Shown in pieces: positions 8,178-17,642 of a stretch of 64,000 nt of DNA (positions within the stretch are counted from its first letter, which is position 1; each line of letters opens with the position of its first letter). The stretch is from Nocardia nova SH22a. GTDB taxonomy: Bacteria > Actinomycetota > Actinomycetes > Mycobacteriales > Mycobacteriaceae. Below the pieces are notes generated by a model that was not told the DNA's origin, did not search any database, and saw only the letters and a program-made list of their open reading frames with translations. The stretch spans positions 7,440,001 through 7,504,000 of the forward strand of contig NZ_CP006850.1 of assembly GCF_000523235.1 (NCBI RefSeq). Direction: 5' to 3'. A program made the position numbers and the translations under genes.

Positions 8178-8269
8178 GCCGCGATCCTATCGCGGCGCAC
8201 CTGACCGGCCCACGCGAATTTCCTGCCATCGAGCAGCATCACCGCGTATTCGGGGGCGTCGGAACCCAC
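8174..8269 (-). other. doubtful 31-codon ORF coupled to the 103-residue gene
   Basis: A frame from GTG 8269 ends in a TGA whose bases overlap the GTG start of the downstream gene (GTGA overlap). The text EYAVMLLDGRKFAWAGQ looks protein-like, and the frame stays open further upstream into the acetoacetyl-CoA synthetase gene, so it could also be a remnant or a shadow. No ribosome binding site is visible. Confidence 0.2.
8177..8197 (-). other. perfect stem-loop at start of 103-residue gene
   Basis: Arms CGCCGCGAT (8177-8185) and ATCGCGGCG (8189-8197) pair perfectly around a 3-nt loop. On the minus-strand transcript the AGGA of the likely ribosome binding site falls at the loop and the first base of the GTG start is in the stem. 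It may act as a terminator for the leucine operon, as a translational gate for the small gene, or both. No T-run follows. Confidence 0.5.
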
Positions 8270-8334
8270 CGGCCGACGAACATGGTTGCAGTCAAGGAGA
8301 ACTCGTTGCCGTAGTGCGGCCGGGTCCGCGCGGA

Positions 8335-10281
8335 CTAATTCTCTGCTGTCGGAACCTGCACCGCCGCATACCAACTCAGCAGATCCGGGTTGTCCACAGC
8401 CGAGCGCTCCACCACTCGATCCACATCCGCGCCCTGGAAAAGCCTCTTGATCGGGACCTCGAGTTTCTTGCCCGTCCGGGTGTGGGGAATGCCTGGGGCG
8501 GCGATGATTTCGTCGGGAACGTGGCGGGGGGACACATCGTTGCGGATGGTGTCCTTGATGCGTTGTCTCACCTCGTCGGTGAGGTCGTATCCGGGGGCCA
8601 GGGTGACGAACAGGGGCATCCAGTAGCCGCCGTCGGGTTGTTCGGCGCCGATGACCAGGGCCTCGGCTATTTCGGGGAGTTGTTCCACTGCCTGGTAGAT
8701 GTCGGCGGAGCCCATCCGGATGCCGTGGCGGTTCAGGGTGGAATCGGAGCGGCCGTGGACGACGATGCTGCCGTGGCCGGTGATGGTGATCCAGTCCCCG
8801 TGCCGCCACACGCCGGGGAACATGTCGAAATAGGCTGCGCGGTAGCGGGATCCGTCGGGGTCGTTCCAGAACGCGACCGGCATGGAGGGCATCGGCGCGG
8901 TGATCACCAGTTCGCCCACCTGGTCGCGGACGGGGCGACCGGACTCGTCCCAGGAATCCACAGCCGTCCCCAGGAAGGGTGCGGACAACTCGCCCGGCCA
9001 GACCGGGACGGTGCGCACTCCGCCGATGAAGGCCGACACCACATCGGTGCCGCCGCTGATCGAATTGACCTGGACGCGCTCACCGACATTGTCGCGCAAC
9101 CACAGTGCCGACGACGGCGGCAGCGAGGAGCCGGTGATCCCGACCGACCGCAGGGCCGACAGATCGTGATCGCGGCGCGGCACCGCACCGGCCTTGATGC
9201 AGGCCAGGACATATCCGGGGCTGGTGCCGAGCACAGTGGTGTGCGTGCGGGCGGCGAGGTCGAACAGCAAATCCGGTTGCGGGTAGGTAGGACTGCCGTC
9301 GTAGCAGACGATGGTGGCGCCGACGAGCAGTCCGGCGACCTGGAAATTCCACATCATCCAGCTGGGGCTGGTGTACCAGAAGAACACATCGTCGGAGCCG
9401 ATATCCGATTGCAGCGCAGCGGCTTTGAGATGTTCGAGCAGTACGCCGCCGTGGCCGTGCACGATACCCTTCGGCAGGCCCGTGGTTCCGGAGGAGAACA
9501 GGATCCACAGCGGATGGGCGAAATCCACCTGTTCCGTGCGCAATTCGGCACCGGTGGCAGCCGCGGCGGACTCCCAATCCAACGCGTCCGGCACGGCGAT
9601 CCCCAGTTGCGACACCACCACCGTCGTGCGGGCCGTCGGCAGCCCGGCGCGCACGGCCGCGATATCGGCGGTCTTGTCGTGCGTTTTCCCACCGAACCGG
9701 TATCCGTCGGCGGTCACCAGCACGACCGGCTCCAACTGTCCGAGCCGATCCAGTGCCGCCTTGGCCGAGTAGTCCTGCCCGCAGGCACTCCACACCGCGC
9801 CCAGGGCGGCGGTGCCGAGGAACGCGATCACGGCCTCGGCGATATTCGGCAGATATCCGATCACCCGATCCCCGGGCCGCACCCCCAGCTCACGCAGGGT
9901 CGCGGCGAACGAGGCGGTCCGCCCCAGCAGTTCCGGCCAGGAGATCTCGGTGAGCCCGCCGTTCTCGTCGGCGTACACGATCGCGGGCCGATCGGTGCGC
10001 GCCTGCCGGGCGACACGGTCCACATAGTTGAGCGTGATTCCCGGAAACCACTGCGCACCGGGCATATCGGTGTCCGAGAGCACGGTCTCGGGCACCTCAC
10101 CGAGTTCGAAGTACTCCCAGACCGCACCCCAGAAACCGGCGAGATCGTCCACCGACCACTGCCACAGCTCCTGATAATCGCCGAACTCCCGGCCCGCCCG
10201 AGCACCGGCGAAACGCGCGAAATCGGTGATCCGAGCCGCGGCCACATCCTGCGCGCTGGGCTCCCACTGCGGTTGCGCCAT
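8335..10281 (-). CDS. aacS: acetoacetyl-CoA synthetase
   Basis: This 648-residue enzyme belongs to the ANL adenylate-forming superfamily and matches acetoacetate-CoA ligase in length and motif order. It has the P-loop LFSSGTTGLPKGIVHGHGG, the adenylate motif SGGTDVVSAFIGG, VWRHGDWI and the C-terminal catalytic lysine region TRTGKKLEVPIKRL. It activates acetoacetate with ATP and CoA to acetoacetyl-CoA. The operon makes acetoacetate by HMG-CoA cleavage, so this enzyme would return it to central metabolism in place of a succinyl-CoA transferase. AGGAGA just before the ATG fixes the start. It is the last gene of the operon, with 128 bp before it that hold no convincing gene. Confidence 0.93.
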   Translation of the reverse strand: MAQPQWEPSAQDVAAARITDFARFAGARAGREFGDYQELWQWSVDDLAGFWGAVWEYFELGEVPETVLSDTDMPGAQWFPGITLNYVDRVARQARTDRPAIVYADENGGLTEISWPELLGRTASFAATLRELGVRPGDRVIGYLPNIAEAVIAFLGTAALGAVWSACGQDYSAKAALDRLGQLEPVVLVTADGYRFGGKTHDKTADIAAVRAGLPTARTTVVVSQLGIAVPDALDWESAAAATGAELRTEQVDFAHPLWILFSSGTTGLPKGIVHGHGGVLLEHLKAAALQSDIGSDDVFFWYTSPSWMMWNFQVAGLLVGATIVCYDGSPTYPQPDLLFDLAARTHTTVLGTSPGYVLACIKAGAVPRRDHDLSALRSVGITGSSLPPSSALWLRDNVGERVQVNSISGGTDVVSAFIGGVRTVPVWPGELSAPFLGTAVDSWDESGRPVRDQVGELVITAPMPSMPVAFWNDPDGSRYRAAYFDMFPGVWRHGDWITITGHGSIVVHGRSDSTLNRHGIRMGSADIYQAVEQLPEIAEALVIGAEQPDGGYWMPLFVTLAPGYDLTDEVRQRIKDTIRNDVSPRHVPDEIIAAPGIPHTRTGKKLEVPIKRLFQGADVDRVVERSAVDNPDLLSWYAAVQVPTAEN

Positions 10282-10409
10282 TACTCTCCTACCACCGTTC
10301 GAAGGGGCTCCGGCCGGTCGCGATGCCGGATGAGCTGCACATTCGGATGGTAGAGGCCGGTCGTCCGCGCGTCCACGGCGGTCGCCCCGGCGGGCCCGGC
10401 GAGTACCTC

Positions 10410-11222
10410 CTACCCGGCCTCGGCTCGCTGCAGAATCCGCTCCGCGTGCCGCAGCACCGGACCGTCCACCATCCGTCCCTCGAAGCTGAACACGCCGCGA
10501 TTGTTCGGAACCTCGGCCAGAACCCGGCGCGCCCAGTCCAGTTCATCCTCGGTGGGCGCATAGGCCGCCCGGATCTCCGCGAGCTGTTTGGGATGGATCG
10601 CGACCTTGACGTCGTATCCGACCGCCACCGCCTCATCGGCTTCCGCCCGCACCCCGGCGAGATCGGCGATATCCAGGTACACCGAGTCGAGTGCGAGTTT
10701 CCCGTACGCCTTGGCCGCCAGCAGCGCGGTCGTCCGTAGCTGCCGCGCCACGTCGCGATAGGTCCCGTCGGCGCGGCGACTGGAATTGCCGCCCAGCCCG
10801 GCCACCAGATCCTCGGCCCCGGCCATGGACGCGATCACATTGCGCTCGGCCATGACCTCCTCGGTGCGCAGGGCGCCGAGCGGTGATTCGAACAGCGCGA
10901 CCACCTCGTAGTCCGACAGCAGCGACACCTGCTGTGCCGATTCACATTTCGGCAGCATGATGCGGCGATAGGAGGTGGAGGCCAAGGCGGTCAGATCGGC
11001 GTCGAAATCGTCGGTCCCGGCGGCGTTCGCCCGGACCACGGTGCGGGCGGGATCGAGCGGTTTCAGGGTCAGCGCCTCGCGAGCCGCCTCCTTGTCCCCC
11101 GCGCCGACGCCATCCTCCAGATCCAGGATCACCACATCGGCTGCGGCTGCGGCCTTTTCATAGCGCTCGGCCCGATCGGCCGGACAGAACAGCCACGCCG
11201 GTCCCGGAAGTTCCCAGCTCAT
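10410..11222 (-). CDS. CitE-like HpcH/HpaI-fold acyl-CoA lyase
   Basis: This 270-residue TIM-barrel protein has ILDLEDGVGAGDKEAAR, the LEDGV metal and acyl-CoA site of CitE-like lyases, then VVALFESPLG and AGAEDLVAGLGG. In size and neighbours it corresponds to M. tuberculosis Rv2498c, reported to cleave both citramalyl-CoA and HMG-CoA. Here it would split 3-hydroxy-3-methylglutaryl-CoA into acetoacetate and acetyl-CoA. It starts 2 bp after the MaoC gene stop, using the GGGGAGGAG inside the end of that gene as ribosome binding site, so expression is tightly coupled. Citrate lyase itself is unlikely because no CitD or CitF is present. Confidence 0.88.
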   Translation of the reverse strand: MSWELPGPAWLFCPADRAERYEKAAAAADVVILDLEDGVGAGDKEAAREALTLKPLDPARTVVRANAAGTDDFDADLTALASTSYRRIMLPKCESAQQVSLLSDYEVVALFESPLGALRTEEVMAERNVIASMAGAEDLVAGLGGNSSRRADGTYRDVARQLRTTALLAAKAYGKLALDSVYLDIADLAGVRAEADEAVAVGYDVKVAIHPKQLAEIRAAYAPTEDELDWARRVLAEVPNNRGVFSFEGRMVDGPVLRHAERILQRAEAG

Positions 11223-11224
11223 AT

Positions 11225-11725
11225 CTACTCCTCCCCGTCCGGTCGCATCCGGACCAGAGTCTTGCGTACCGCGGTCGCCACCACATCACCGTGCTGATTG
11301 CGGCCGGTGTGGGCGAAGGTCGCAATGCCTTCGCCCGGACGGCTTTTCGATTCGCGCTTGTCCGTCACCAGGGTTTCGGCGTACAGGGTGTCACCGTGGA
11401 ACATCGGCTTCGGGAAGGCGACCTCGGAGAAGCCGAGATTGCCCACGATGGTGCCCTGGGTCAGCTGCGCCACCGACAGTCCAACGAGGGTGGACAGGGT
11501 GAACATCGAGTTGACCAGCCGCTGGTTGAACGGCGGCAGCGCGTCGGCGAAGGCCGCGTCCAGGTGCAGTGCCTGGGTGTTCATGGTCTGGGTGGTGAAC
11601 AGGACGTTGTCCGCCTCGGTGATGGTCCGGCCGGGCCGGTGTTCGTACAGCACACCGACTTCCAGTTCCTCGAACCACAATCCGCGCTGCACCACCCGGC
11701 GCACGGGTTCGTTCGATTCGCTCAC
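11225..11725 (-). CDS. MaoC-like enoyl-CoA hydratase
   Basis: The gene begins with GTG at 11725, overlapping the acyl-CoA dehydrogenase stop by 4 bp, and encodes 166 residues. A single hot-dog fold is suggested, with TITEADNVLFTTQTMNTQ followed by ALHLD and later AFPKPMFHGDTLYAET, the usual MaoC dehydratase pattern. It matches Rv2499c in the same neighbourhood in M. tuberculosis. The expected reaction is hydration of an unsaturated branched acyl-CoA, such as 3-methylglutaconyl-CoA to HMG-CoA or itaconyl-CoA to citramalyl-CoA. It acts in the cytosol between the carboxylase and the CitE-like lyase. The precise substrate is inferred from the operon. Confidence 0.88.
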   Translation of the reverse strand: MSESNEPVRRVVQRGLWFEELEVGVLYEHRPGRTITEADNVLFTTQTMNTQALHLDAAFADALPPFNQRLVNSMFTLSTLVGLSVAQLTQGTIVGNLGFSEVAFPKPMFHGDTLYAETLVTDKRESKSRPGEGIATFAHTGRNQHGDVVATAVRKTLVRMRPDGEE

Positions 11726-12882
11726 AGTCCCAGCTCCCGTCCGATCAGCATCAGCTGCACCTCCGTGGTGCCCTCGCCGATTTCCAGGATCTTCGAGTCC
11801 CGGTAGTGGCGGGCGACGGCGTACTCGTTCATGAACCCGTAGCCGCCGAAGATCTGGGTGGCGTCGCGGGCATTGTCCATGGCGGCCTCGCTGGCGACGA
11901 GTTTCGCGATGGCGGCTTGTTTCTTGAACGGCTTGCCCGCCAGCATCAAGGCCGCGGCGTCGTAGTAGGCCGTGCGGGCGGCGTGCGCCCGCGCCTCCAT
12001 CCGGGCGATCTTGAACGCGACGGCCTGATTGCGGCCGATGGTGCGCCCGAACGCCTCGCGCTCACCGGCATACCGCACGCTCTCGTCGACACAGCCCTGC
12101 GCCGCGCCGACCGACAGTGCCGCGATCGCGATCCGCCCCTCGTCCAGGATCCGCAGGAAGTTGGCGTACCCGCGGCCGCGCTCGCCGAGCAGATTCTCCT
12201 GCGGCACACGGACATCGGTGAGGCTGAGCGGGTGGGTGTCCGAGGCGTGCCAGCCGACCTTGTTGTAGGCGGGTTCGGCGACGAATCCGGGAGTGTCGGT
12301 GGGCACCAGGATCGTGGAGATCTCCTTCTTGCCCTCGGTCTCACCGGTCACCGCGGTCACCGTCACCAGGCGGGTGATATCGGTGCCGGAATTGGTGATG
12401 AACTGCTTGCTGCCGTTGATGATCCACTCGTCACCATCGAGAACGGCCGTGGTGCGGGTACCACCGGCATCGCTGCCCGCGCCCGGTTCGGTGAGCCCGA
12501 ATCCGGCCAGTGCCCGCCCGGATGTCAACTGCGGCAGCCATTCCCGCTTCTGCTCCTCGTTGCCGAAGCGGTAGACGGGCATGGCGCCCAGCGACACTCC
12601 GGCCTCGAGGGTGATGGCCACGCTCTGGTCGATCTTGCCGAGTTCCTCGAGCGCCAGGCACAGGGCGAAGTAGTCGCCGCCCATGCCGCCGTACTCTTCC
12701 GGGAACGGCAGCCCGAACAGGCCCATATCCGCCATCCCGGCCACCACCTCGTAGGGGAAGGTGTGGGCGGCGTCGTGTTTCGCGGCGACCGGCGCGACCA
12801 CCTGGTTGGCGAAGTCGCGGACGGTCAGCGCCAGATCCCGGTAATCCTCCGGCAGGGTGCCGGTGGACAGGAAATCGGTCAC
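11722..12882 (-). CDS. acyl-CoA dehydrogenase, FadE19-like
   Basis: This 386-residue flavoprotein has the three acyl-CoA dehydrogenase regions, with [15 protein letters not shown] (FAD/substrate loop), [17 protein letters not shown] and [18 protein letters not shown]. Near the C-terminus E370 in [12 protein letters not shown] is where SCAD and SBCAD carry the catalytic base; classical isovaleryl-CoA dehydrogenases have a small residue there and use another glutamate. The gene sits where FadE19 lies in M. tuberculosis, next to the methylcrotonyl-CoA carboxylase. It most likely oxidises isovaleryl-CoA or another branched short acyl-CoA, passing electrons to ETF. The start GTG 12882 overlaps the carboxylase stop by 4 bp and follows a good AAAGAGG ribosome binding site. 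Confidence 0.93.
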   Translation of the reverse strand: MTDFLSTGTLPEDYRDLALTVRDFANQVVAPVAAKHDAAHTFPYEVVAGMADMGLFGLPFPEEYGGMGGDYFALCLALEELGKIDQSVAITLEAGVSLGAMPVYRFGNEEQKREWLPQLTSGRALAGFGLTEPGAGSDAGGTRTTAVLDGDEWIINGSKQFITNSGTDITRLVTVTAVTGETEGKKEISTILVPTDTPGFVAEPAYNKVGWHASDTHPLSLTDVRVPQENLLGERGRGYANFLRILDEGRIAIAALSVGAAQGCVDESVRYAGEREAFGRTIGRNQAVAFKIARMEARAHAARTAYYDAAALMLAGKPFKKQAAIAKLVASEAAMDNARDATQIFGGYGFMNEYAVARHYRDSKILEIGEGTTEVQLMLIGRELGL

Positions 12883-14918
12883 GGGGTTACCTCTTTCTGC
12901 TCGGAGCCGGTCGCGTCATCCACGGTGGGTTCGGCGATGATCCGCGCCAGGACCTGTTCGACCTGCACCTGATCACCGGCCGTCACCAGCAGTTCCACCT
13001 TTCCGGCGACCGGCGCGGTCAGGGTGTGTTCCATCTTCATCGCCTCGACCACCACCACGGGGGTGCCCGCGGCCACCTCGGCGCCCGGCGCCACGTGCAC
13101 CGCGATCACCGAACCCGGCATGGGACTGAGGATTTCGGCGTCGGTGGCCTGTTCGTCGGCACCGCGCAGACTGGGTTCGGCGACCTCGCGCACGGCCGCG
13201 AGGCCGTCCGCTCCGGCGACCCAGATCGGGCCGCGGTCCTCGGCTACCCGGTAGCGGATGCGGAGGCCGTCGAGCGTCATGATCAGCACGGTGTCGTCGA
13301 GTACGGCACTCAGGGAACGGGCATCGCCCTGGTCCACGGTCACCAGCGCGTCATTCGGTGTGCCCGTAATCGCCACGTGCACAATGCGATCGCCGCCCTC
13401 GAGCCGATGCACGGTCGGCGCCGCGGTGCCGATCCGCCAGCCGTCCGGAATCTCCCAGGGCCCGCGCGGCGTGGTCGGCCATGTGCGCAGCCAGCGCGAG
13501 ACCGCCGCCGCCACGAATTGATCGTCGGTGACGGGTGCGGGCCGGAAATCCCCGGCGCGCCGGTCCAGCAGCCCGGTGTCGAGCCGACCCGCGATCACGT
13601 CCGGATCGGCCAGCAGGAAGCGCAGGAAGTCGGTGTTGGTCCGCACTCCCAGCACCTGGGTGTCGGCCAGTGCCTGATCGAGCCGGGCCAGTGCCACCGC
13701 CCGGTCGGGGCCGTAGGCGATCACCTTAGACAACATCGGGTCGTAATCGCTGCCGATCACGCTGCCGGTGTGCAGACCCGAATCCACCCGGACGCCAGTA
13801 CCTTCCGGCTCCGACAACGCCAGCACCGTGCCACCGGTGGGCAGGAAATCGCGACCGGGATCCTCCGCGTAGACGCGGGCCTCGATCGCGTGACCGGTGA
13901 GCCGGATATCGTCCTGTTCGGCGGAGATCTTCTGCCCCGCCGCCACTCGGACCTGACATTCCACCAGGTCCACCCCGGTGACCATCTCGGTCACGGGATG
14001 TTCCACCTGCAACCGGGTGTTCATCTCCATGAAGAAGAACTCGTCCGGCCGGTCGGCGGAGACGATGAATTCCACCGTGCCCGCGCCCACATAGTCGACG
14101 CTGCGCGCGGTATTGCACGCCGCCGCCCCGATCCGGGCCCGCGTCTGCGGGTCCAGCAGCGGTGAGGGCGCCTCCTCGATGACCTTCTGATGGCGGCGTT
14201 GCAGACTGCATTCCCGCTCGCCCAGATGCAGCACATTCCCGAAGCTGTCGGCGAGGATCTGCACCTCGATATGGCGCGGCGTCGCGACGAACCGTTCGAG
14301 GAACAAGGTGTCGTCACCGAACGCGGATGCGGCCTCGCGTCGCGCGCTGACCAGGGCGGCGGGCAGCTCCGCGGGATCGTCGACGCGGCGCATACCTTTA
14401 CCGCCACCACCGGCCGACGGTTTCACGAGCACCGGATAGCCGATATCGGTTGCGGCATCGATCAATTCGGCATCGGTGAGTCCGGGCCGGGCGATGCCGG
14501 GAACGACCGGAACACCGAAATCGGCGACCGCGGTCTTGGCGGCGATCTTGTCGCCCATCACCTCGATGGCGCGCACCGGCGGGCCGAGGAAGACGATTCC
14601 GGCCTTCTCGAGCGCGGCCGCGAAGGCCGAATTCTCCGACAGGAAGCCATAACCCGGATGTACGGCCTGCGCACCGGACCGGACGGCGGCGGCCACCACC
14701 GCCTCGATGTCGAGATAGCTCTGCCGGGCGGGGGCCGGTCCGAGTCGCACCGCGATATCGGCCTCGGCCACGTGCCGGGCGCCGGTATCGGCATCGCTGT
14801 AGACCGCCACCGAGCGAATACCCATGGCGCGCAACGTCCGGATGACCCGCACCGCGATCTCGCCGCGATTGGCGACGAGCACGGTGTCGAAGGGAACCGG
14901 GTGGGATTTGTTCAGCAT
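12879..14918 (-). CDS. accA1: biotin carboxylase/BCCP subunit of methylcrotonyl-CoA carboxylase
   Basis: The 679-residue protein from ATG 14918 begins [20 protein letters not shown]; an upstream in-frame start at 14972 would overlap accD1 by 50 bp and is unlikely. It has a biotin carboxylase (about 10-455) with [14 protein letters not shown] (ATP-grasp) and [16 protein letters not shown] linker of about 120 residues carrying the carboxyltransferase-interaction region follows, then a C-terminal biotinyl domain with the biotin lysine in [10 protein letters not shown]. It carboxylates its own biotin with bicarbonate and ATP and hands the carboxyl group to the AccD1 subunit 4 bp upstream. Length and partner fit 3-methylcrotonyl-CoA carboxylase alpha; a geranyl-CoA or propionyl-CoA role is less likely in this operon. 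Confidence 0.92.
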   Translation of the reverse strand: MLNKSHPVPFDTVLVANRGEIAVRVIRTLRAMGIRSVAVYSDADTGARHVAEADIAVRLGPAPARQSYLDIEAVVAAAVRSGAQAVHPGYGFLSENSAFAAALEKAGIVFLGPPVRAIEVMGDKIAAKTAVADFGVPVVPGIARPGLTDAELIDAATDIGYPVLVKPSAGGGGKGMRRVDDPAELPAALVSARREAASAFGDDTLFLERFVATPRHIEVQILADSFGNVLHLGERECSLQRRHQKVIEEAPSPLLDPQTRARIGAAACNTARSVDYVGAGTVEFIVSADRPDEFFFMEMNTRLQVEHPVTEMVTGVDLVECQVRVAAGQKISAEQDDIRLTGHAIEARVYAEDPGRDFLPTGGTVLALSEPEGTGVRVDSGLHTGSVIGSDYDPMLSKVIAYGPDRAVALARLDQALADTQVLGVRTNTDFLRFLLADPDVIAGRLDTGLLDRRAGDFRPAPVTDDQFVAAAVSRWLRTWPTTPRGPWEIPDGWRIGTAAPTVHRLEGGDRIVHVAITGTPNDALVTVDQGDARSLSAVLDDTVLIMTLDGLRIRYRVAEDRGPIWVAGADGLAAVREVAEPSLRGADEQATDAEILSPMPGSVIAVHVAPGAEVAAGTPVVVVEAMKMEHTLTAPVAGKVELLVTAGDQVQVEQVLARIIAEPTVDDATGSEQKEVTP

Positions 14919-14922
14919 GTCA

Positions 14923-16500
14923 TCACATCCGGAATACGCCGTAGGAGACGGGTTCGACGGGAGCCTGCGCACATACCGACAGCGCCAGGCCCAGCACGGT
15001 TCTGGTATCGGCGGGATCGATCACACCGTCGTCCCACAGCCGCGCGGTGGAGTAGTACGGATTGCCCTGCTGCTCGTACTGATCCCGAATCGGCGCCTTG
15101 AACTCTTCTTCCTTCTCCGGAGTCCAGGCATCGCCGAGTTGATCACCGCGCACGGTCGCGAGCACCGAGGCGGCCTGCTCACCGCCCATGACCGAGATCC
15201 GCGCATTGGGCCACATCCACAGAAACCGCGGCGAATACGCACGCCCGCACATCGAATAGTTGCCCGCGCCATAGGATCCGCCGATCACGACGGTGAGTTT
15301 CGGCACCCGCGCGCAGGCCACCGCGGTGACCATCTTCGCGCCGTGTTTGGCGATGCCGCTCGCCTCGTAGTCGCGCCCGACCATGAATCCGGTGATGTTC
15401 TGCAGGAACACCAGCGGAATCACGCGCTTGTCGCACAGTTCGATGAAATGCGCGCCCTTCTGGGCGGATTCACCGAACAGCACGCCGTTGTTGGCGACGA
15501 TCCCCACCGGATGCCCGTGGATCCGCGCGAATCCGGTGACCAGCGTGCGGCCGTATTCGGCCTTGAATTCCTGGAATTCACCGCCGTCCACCACGCGCTC
15601 GATCACCTCGTGCACGTCGTAGGGCGTGCGCAGATCCACCGGGACCACGTCGTAGAGCTCCGACTGCGGCGCCACGGCCTCGACCGGCGGGGCGATCTCC
15701 CACGGGCTCGGGGTCTTCGGCGCGAAGGTGCCGACGATGCGGCGCACGATGCGCAGCGCGTCCTCGTCGCTCTCGGCCAGATGATCGGTGACACCGGATG
15801 TGCGCGAATGCAATTCGCCACCGCCGAGTTCCTCCGCGGTGACCACCTCACCGGTCGCGGCCTTCACCAGCGGCGGGCCGCCCAGGAAGATCGTGCCCTG
15901 ATTACGCACGATCACCGCCTCGTCGCTCATCGCGGGGACGTAGGCGCCACCGGCCGTGCACGAACCCAGCACCGCCGCGATCTGCGGAATGCCCTGCGCG
16001 CTCATGGTCGCCTGGTTGTAGAAGATGCGCCCGAAATGCTCGCGGTCGGGAAAGACCTCGTCCTGATGCGGTAGATGCGCGCCGCCGGAATCCACCAGGT
16101 AGATACAGGGCAGATGGTTCTGCAACGCCACTTCCTGCGCGCGCAGATGCTTCTTGACCGTCATCGGATAGTAGGTGCCGCCCTTGACCGTCGCATCGTT
16201 GGCGACGATCACGCATTCGCGTCCGGAGACCCGCCCGATACCGCCGATCACCCCCGCGCCCGGGCAGTCGCCGCCGTACATCCCGTCGGCCGCCAGCGGC
16301 GACAACTCCAGGAACGGACTGCCGGGGTCCAGCAGCCGGTCCACGCGCTGGCGCGGCAGCAGTTTGCCGCGCGCCACATGCCGTTCGCGGGCGCGCTCCG
16401 GCCCGCCCAGGGCACTCGCCGCCAGCTTCGCGCGCAGCTCGTCGAGCAGCGCCAGATGTGCGGCCCGGTTACCGGCCGACACGTCCTGCGTCAGGGTCAT
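14923..16500 (-). CDS. accD1: carboxyltransferase subunit of methylcrotonyl-CoA carboxylase
   Basis: This protein of about 525 residues has two crotonase-fold carboxyltransferase halves. The N-half contains [18 protein letters not shown] and [16 protein letters not shown]; the C-half contains [18 protein letters not shown] and [18 protein letters not shown]. These are the oxyanion-hole glycines and the motif set of methylcrotonyl-CoA carboxylase beta rather than of propionyl-CoA AccD5. A GTG at 16503 directly before ATG 16500 is an alternative start; AGGATGG lies suitably placed for either. As the first gene of the leucine operon it faces the divergent TetR gene across about 90 bp containing palindromes. 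Confidence 0.93.
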   Translation of the reverse strand: MTLTQDVSAGNRAAHLALLDELRAKLAASALGGPERARERHVARGKLLPRQRVDRLLDPGSPFLELSPLAADGMYGGDCPGAGVIGGIGRVSGRECVIVANDATVKGGTYYPMTVKKHLRAQEVALQNHLPCIYLVDSGGAHLPHQDEVFPDREHFGRIFYNQATMSAQGIPQIAAVLGSCTAGGAYVPAMSDEAVIVRNQGTIFLGGPPLVKAATGEVVTAEELGGGELHSRTSGVTDHLAESDEDALRIVRRIVGTFAPKTPSPWEIAPPVEAVAPQSELYDVVPVDLRTPYDVHEVIERVVDGGEFQEFKAEYGRTLVTGFARIHGHPVGIVANNGVLFGESAQKGAHFIELCDKRVIPLVFLQNITGFMVGRDYEASGIAKHGAKMVTAVACARVPKLTVVIGGSYGAGNYSMCGRAYSPRFLWMWPNARISVMGGEQAASVLATVRGDQLGDAWTPEKEEEFKAPIRDQYEQQGNPYYSTARLWDDGVIDPADTRTVLGLALSVCAQAPVEPVSYGVFRM

Positions 16501-16520
16501 CACGCCATCCTGCCCATTCG

Positions 16521-16562
16521 GTTAGTGGCTAATAACTGGAATCCAAGATAATCTTGACTAAC
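16521..16562. promoter_or_regulatory. palindromic operator candidate between accD1 and the TetR gene
   Basis: The short divergent intergenic region is AT-rich and contains CAAGAT (16544-16549) and ATCTTG (16551-16556) around one base, a perfect palindrome. Flanking it are GTTAGT (16521-16526) with ACTAAC (16557-16562), and TTAG (16522-16525) with CTAA (16529-16532). This is the expected size and position for binding of the adjacent TetR protein, which would repress both directions until an acyl-CoA ligand is present. The ligand is inference. Confidence 0.55.
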
Positions 16563-16591
16563 TGAAATGTCCAGACCTGCCGATAGGAGGG

Positions 16592-17188
16592 GTGGTGGAG
16601 CAGAGCGAGGCGATCGCCCCCACGCGCCGTGAACAGCTCAAGGCGCTGCGTCGGCAACAGTTGCTCGAGGCCGGGGCGCGGCTCATCGCCGATCGCGGAT
16701 TTCCCGGTGTCCGGCTCGACGATCTGGGCGCCGCCGCCGGAATCAGCGGCCCGGCGGTCTATCGGCACTTCCCCAACAAGGAAGCGGTGCTGGTGGAGTT
16801 GCTGGTCGGCATCAGCACCCGGCTGTTCGAGGGCGGGCGCGATGTCGCGCAGCGGGCCGGTTCACCGCGCGAGGCACTGTCCGGGCTGATCGAATTCCAT
16901 CTCGACTTCGCCCTGGGCGAGCCGGAGCTGATCCGCATTCAGGATCGCGATCTCGAGAGCCTGCCCGAGGCGGCCCGGCGTCAGGTCCGGCGGCTGCAAC
17001 GCCAGTATGTGGAGATCTGGGTCGAGGTCCTGCGCGATCTGCGCCCCGACCTGCCCGAACCCACCGCCCGCGTGATGGCGCACGCCACCTTCGGCCTGAT
17101 CAACTCCACCCCGCACAGCGCCTCCCCCGCCCTGGCCGGGCGCGCGCGGCCGATCCTGCGCGAGATGGCGTGGGCCGCGCTGAGCTGA
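16592..17188 (+). CDS. TetR-family regulator of the leucine operon (probable)
   Basis: The 198-residue protein has an N-terminal TetR helix-turn-helix, LEAGARLIADRGFPGVRLDD and AAAGISGPAVYRHFPNKEAV (about residues 20-70), followed by a helical ligand domain. The start is GTG 16592 or the adjacent GTG 16595; AGGAGG at 16585-16590 is better spaced for 16595. It is transcribed divergently from accD1, and the intergenic palindromes are in the right place for it to control both. M. tuberculosis has a TetR gene (Rv2506) near its equivalent cluster. A repressor released by a branched-chain acyl-CoA intermediate is likely but unproven. Confidence 0.9.
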   Translation: MVEQSEAIAPTRREQLKALRRQQLLEAGARLIADRGFPGVRLDDLGAAAGISGPAVYRHFPNKEAVLVELLVGISTRLFEGGRDVAQRAGSPREALSGLIEFHLDFALGEPELIRIQDRDLESLPEAARRQVRRLQRQYVEIWVEVLRDLRPDLPEPTARVMAHATFGLINSTPHSASPALAGRARPILREMAWAALS

Positions 17189-17198
17189 GCCGTCCGCC

Positions 17199-17642
17199 TC
17201 AGTCCCGCCGCAGTTCCTTGTCGGCGGTGGCGAGCACATAGTGCAGGCCGAGATATACCGTGGGCAGCAGGGCGAGGGTCCATGCCTTCGCGAACAGCGG
17301 TGCGGCGACCTCGAATTGGGACTGCCAGCGCACCTTGGTCCCCTCGGGATGTTCGTCGAAGGTGACCGTCCCGTCCTGGCGCCGCAACGGCGGCAGCGAT
17401 TTCAGGACGCGATAGCGGAACAGCTTGGGCGGGTCGTAGTCGATGATCTCCTCGGTGAGCCGCAGCAGCGGCGTGACCAGCAGCCGGACCGCACCGACGC
17501 CGTGTTCGGACACATTGCCCGGACGCACCGGCGTGACCCGGCGGATCGAGGGAACGAGCTGGTAGTTGGTGGCGTCGGTGAGCCAGTCGAAGACATCGGC
17601 GCGGGGTGCCCGGATGATCCGTTCCAGGTCCAGCGTGCGCAT
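17199..17642 (-). CDS. SRPBCC/polyketide-cyclase-like lipid-binding protein
   Basis: This 147-residue protein has the START-like pattern: an N-terminal beta strand LDLERIIRAPRADVFDWLTD, then paired strands ending in FRYRVLKSLPPL and VTFDEHPEGTKVRWQSQFEV, and a C-terminal helix around ALLPTVYLGLHYVLATAD. Proteins of this fold hold hydrophobic ligands such as lipids or polyketides. The gene converges with the TetR gene, whose stop is only 10 bp away. Upstream of its start lies a 457-bp region shared with the divergent double-TetR gene. No ligand can be named. Confidence 0.8.
   Translation of the reverse strand: MRTLDLERIIRAPRADVFDWLTDATNYQLVPSIRRVTPVRPGNVSEHGVGAVRLLVTPLLRLTEEIIDYDPPKLFRYRVLKSLPPLRRQDGTVTFDEHPEGTKVRWQSQFEVAAPLFAKAWTLALLPTVYLGLHYVLATADKELRRD

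Noticed and set aside
8174..8809. 211-codon minus-strand frame overlapping the synthetase end
   Set aside because: Most of it is an out-of-frame shadow of aacS; only the last ~31 codons outside that gene were kept as a doubtful feature.
7993..10353. 786-codon plus-strand frame over the acetoacetyl-CoA synthetase gene
   Set aside because: Opposite strand encodes a complete, well-conserved enzyme with good ribosome binding site.
14919..14972. Earlier start for accA1
   Set aside because: Would overlap accD1 by 50 bp; ATG 14918 lies 4 bp after the accD1 stop and fits the biotin carboxylase N-terminus.
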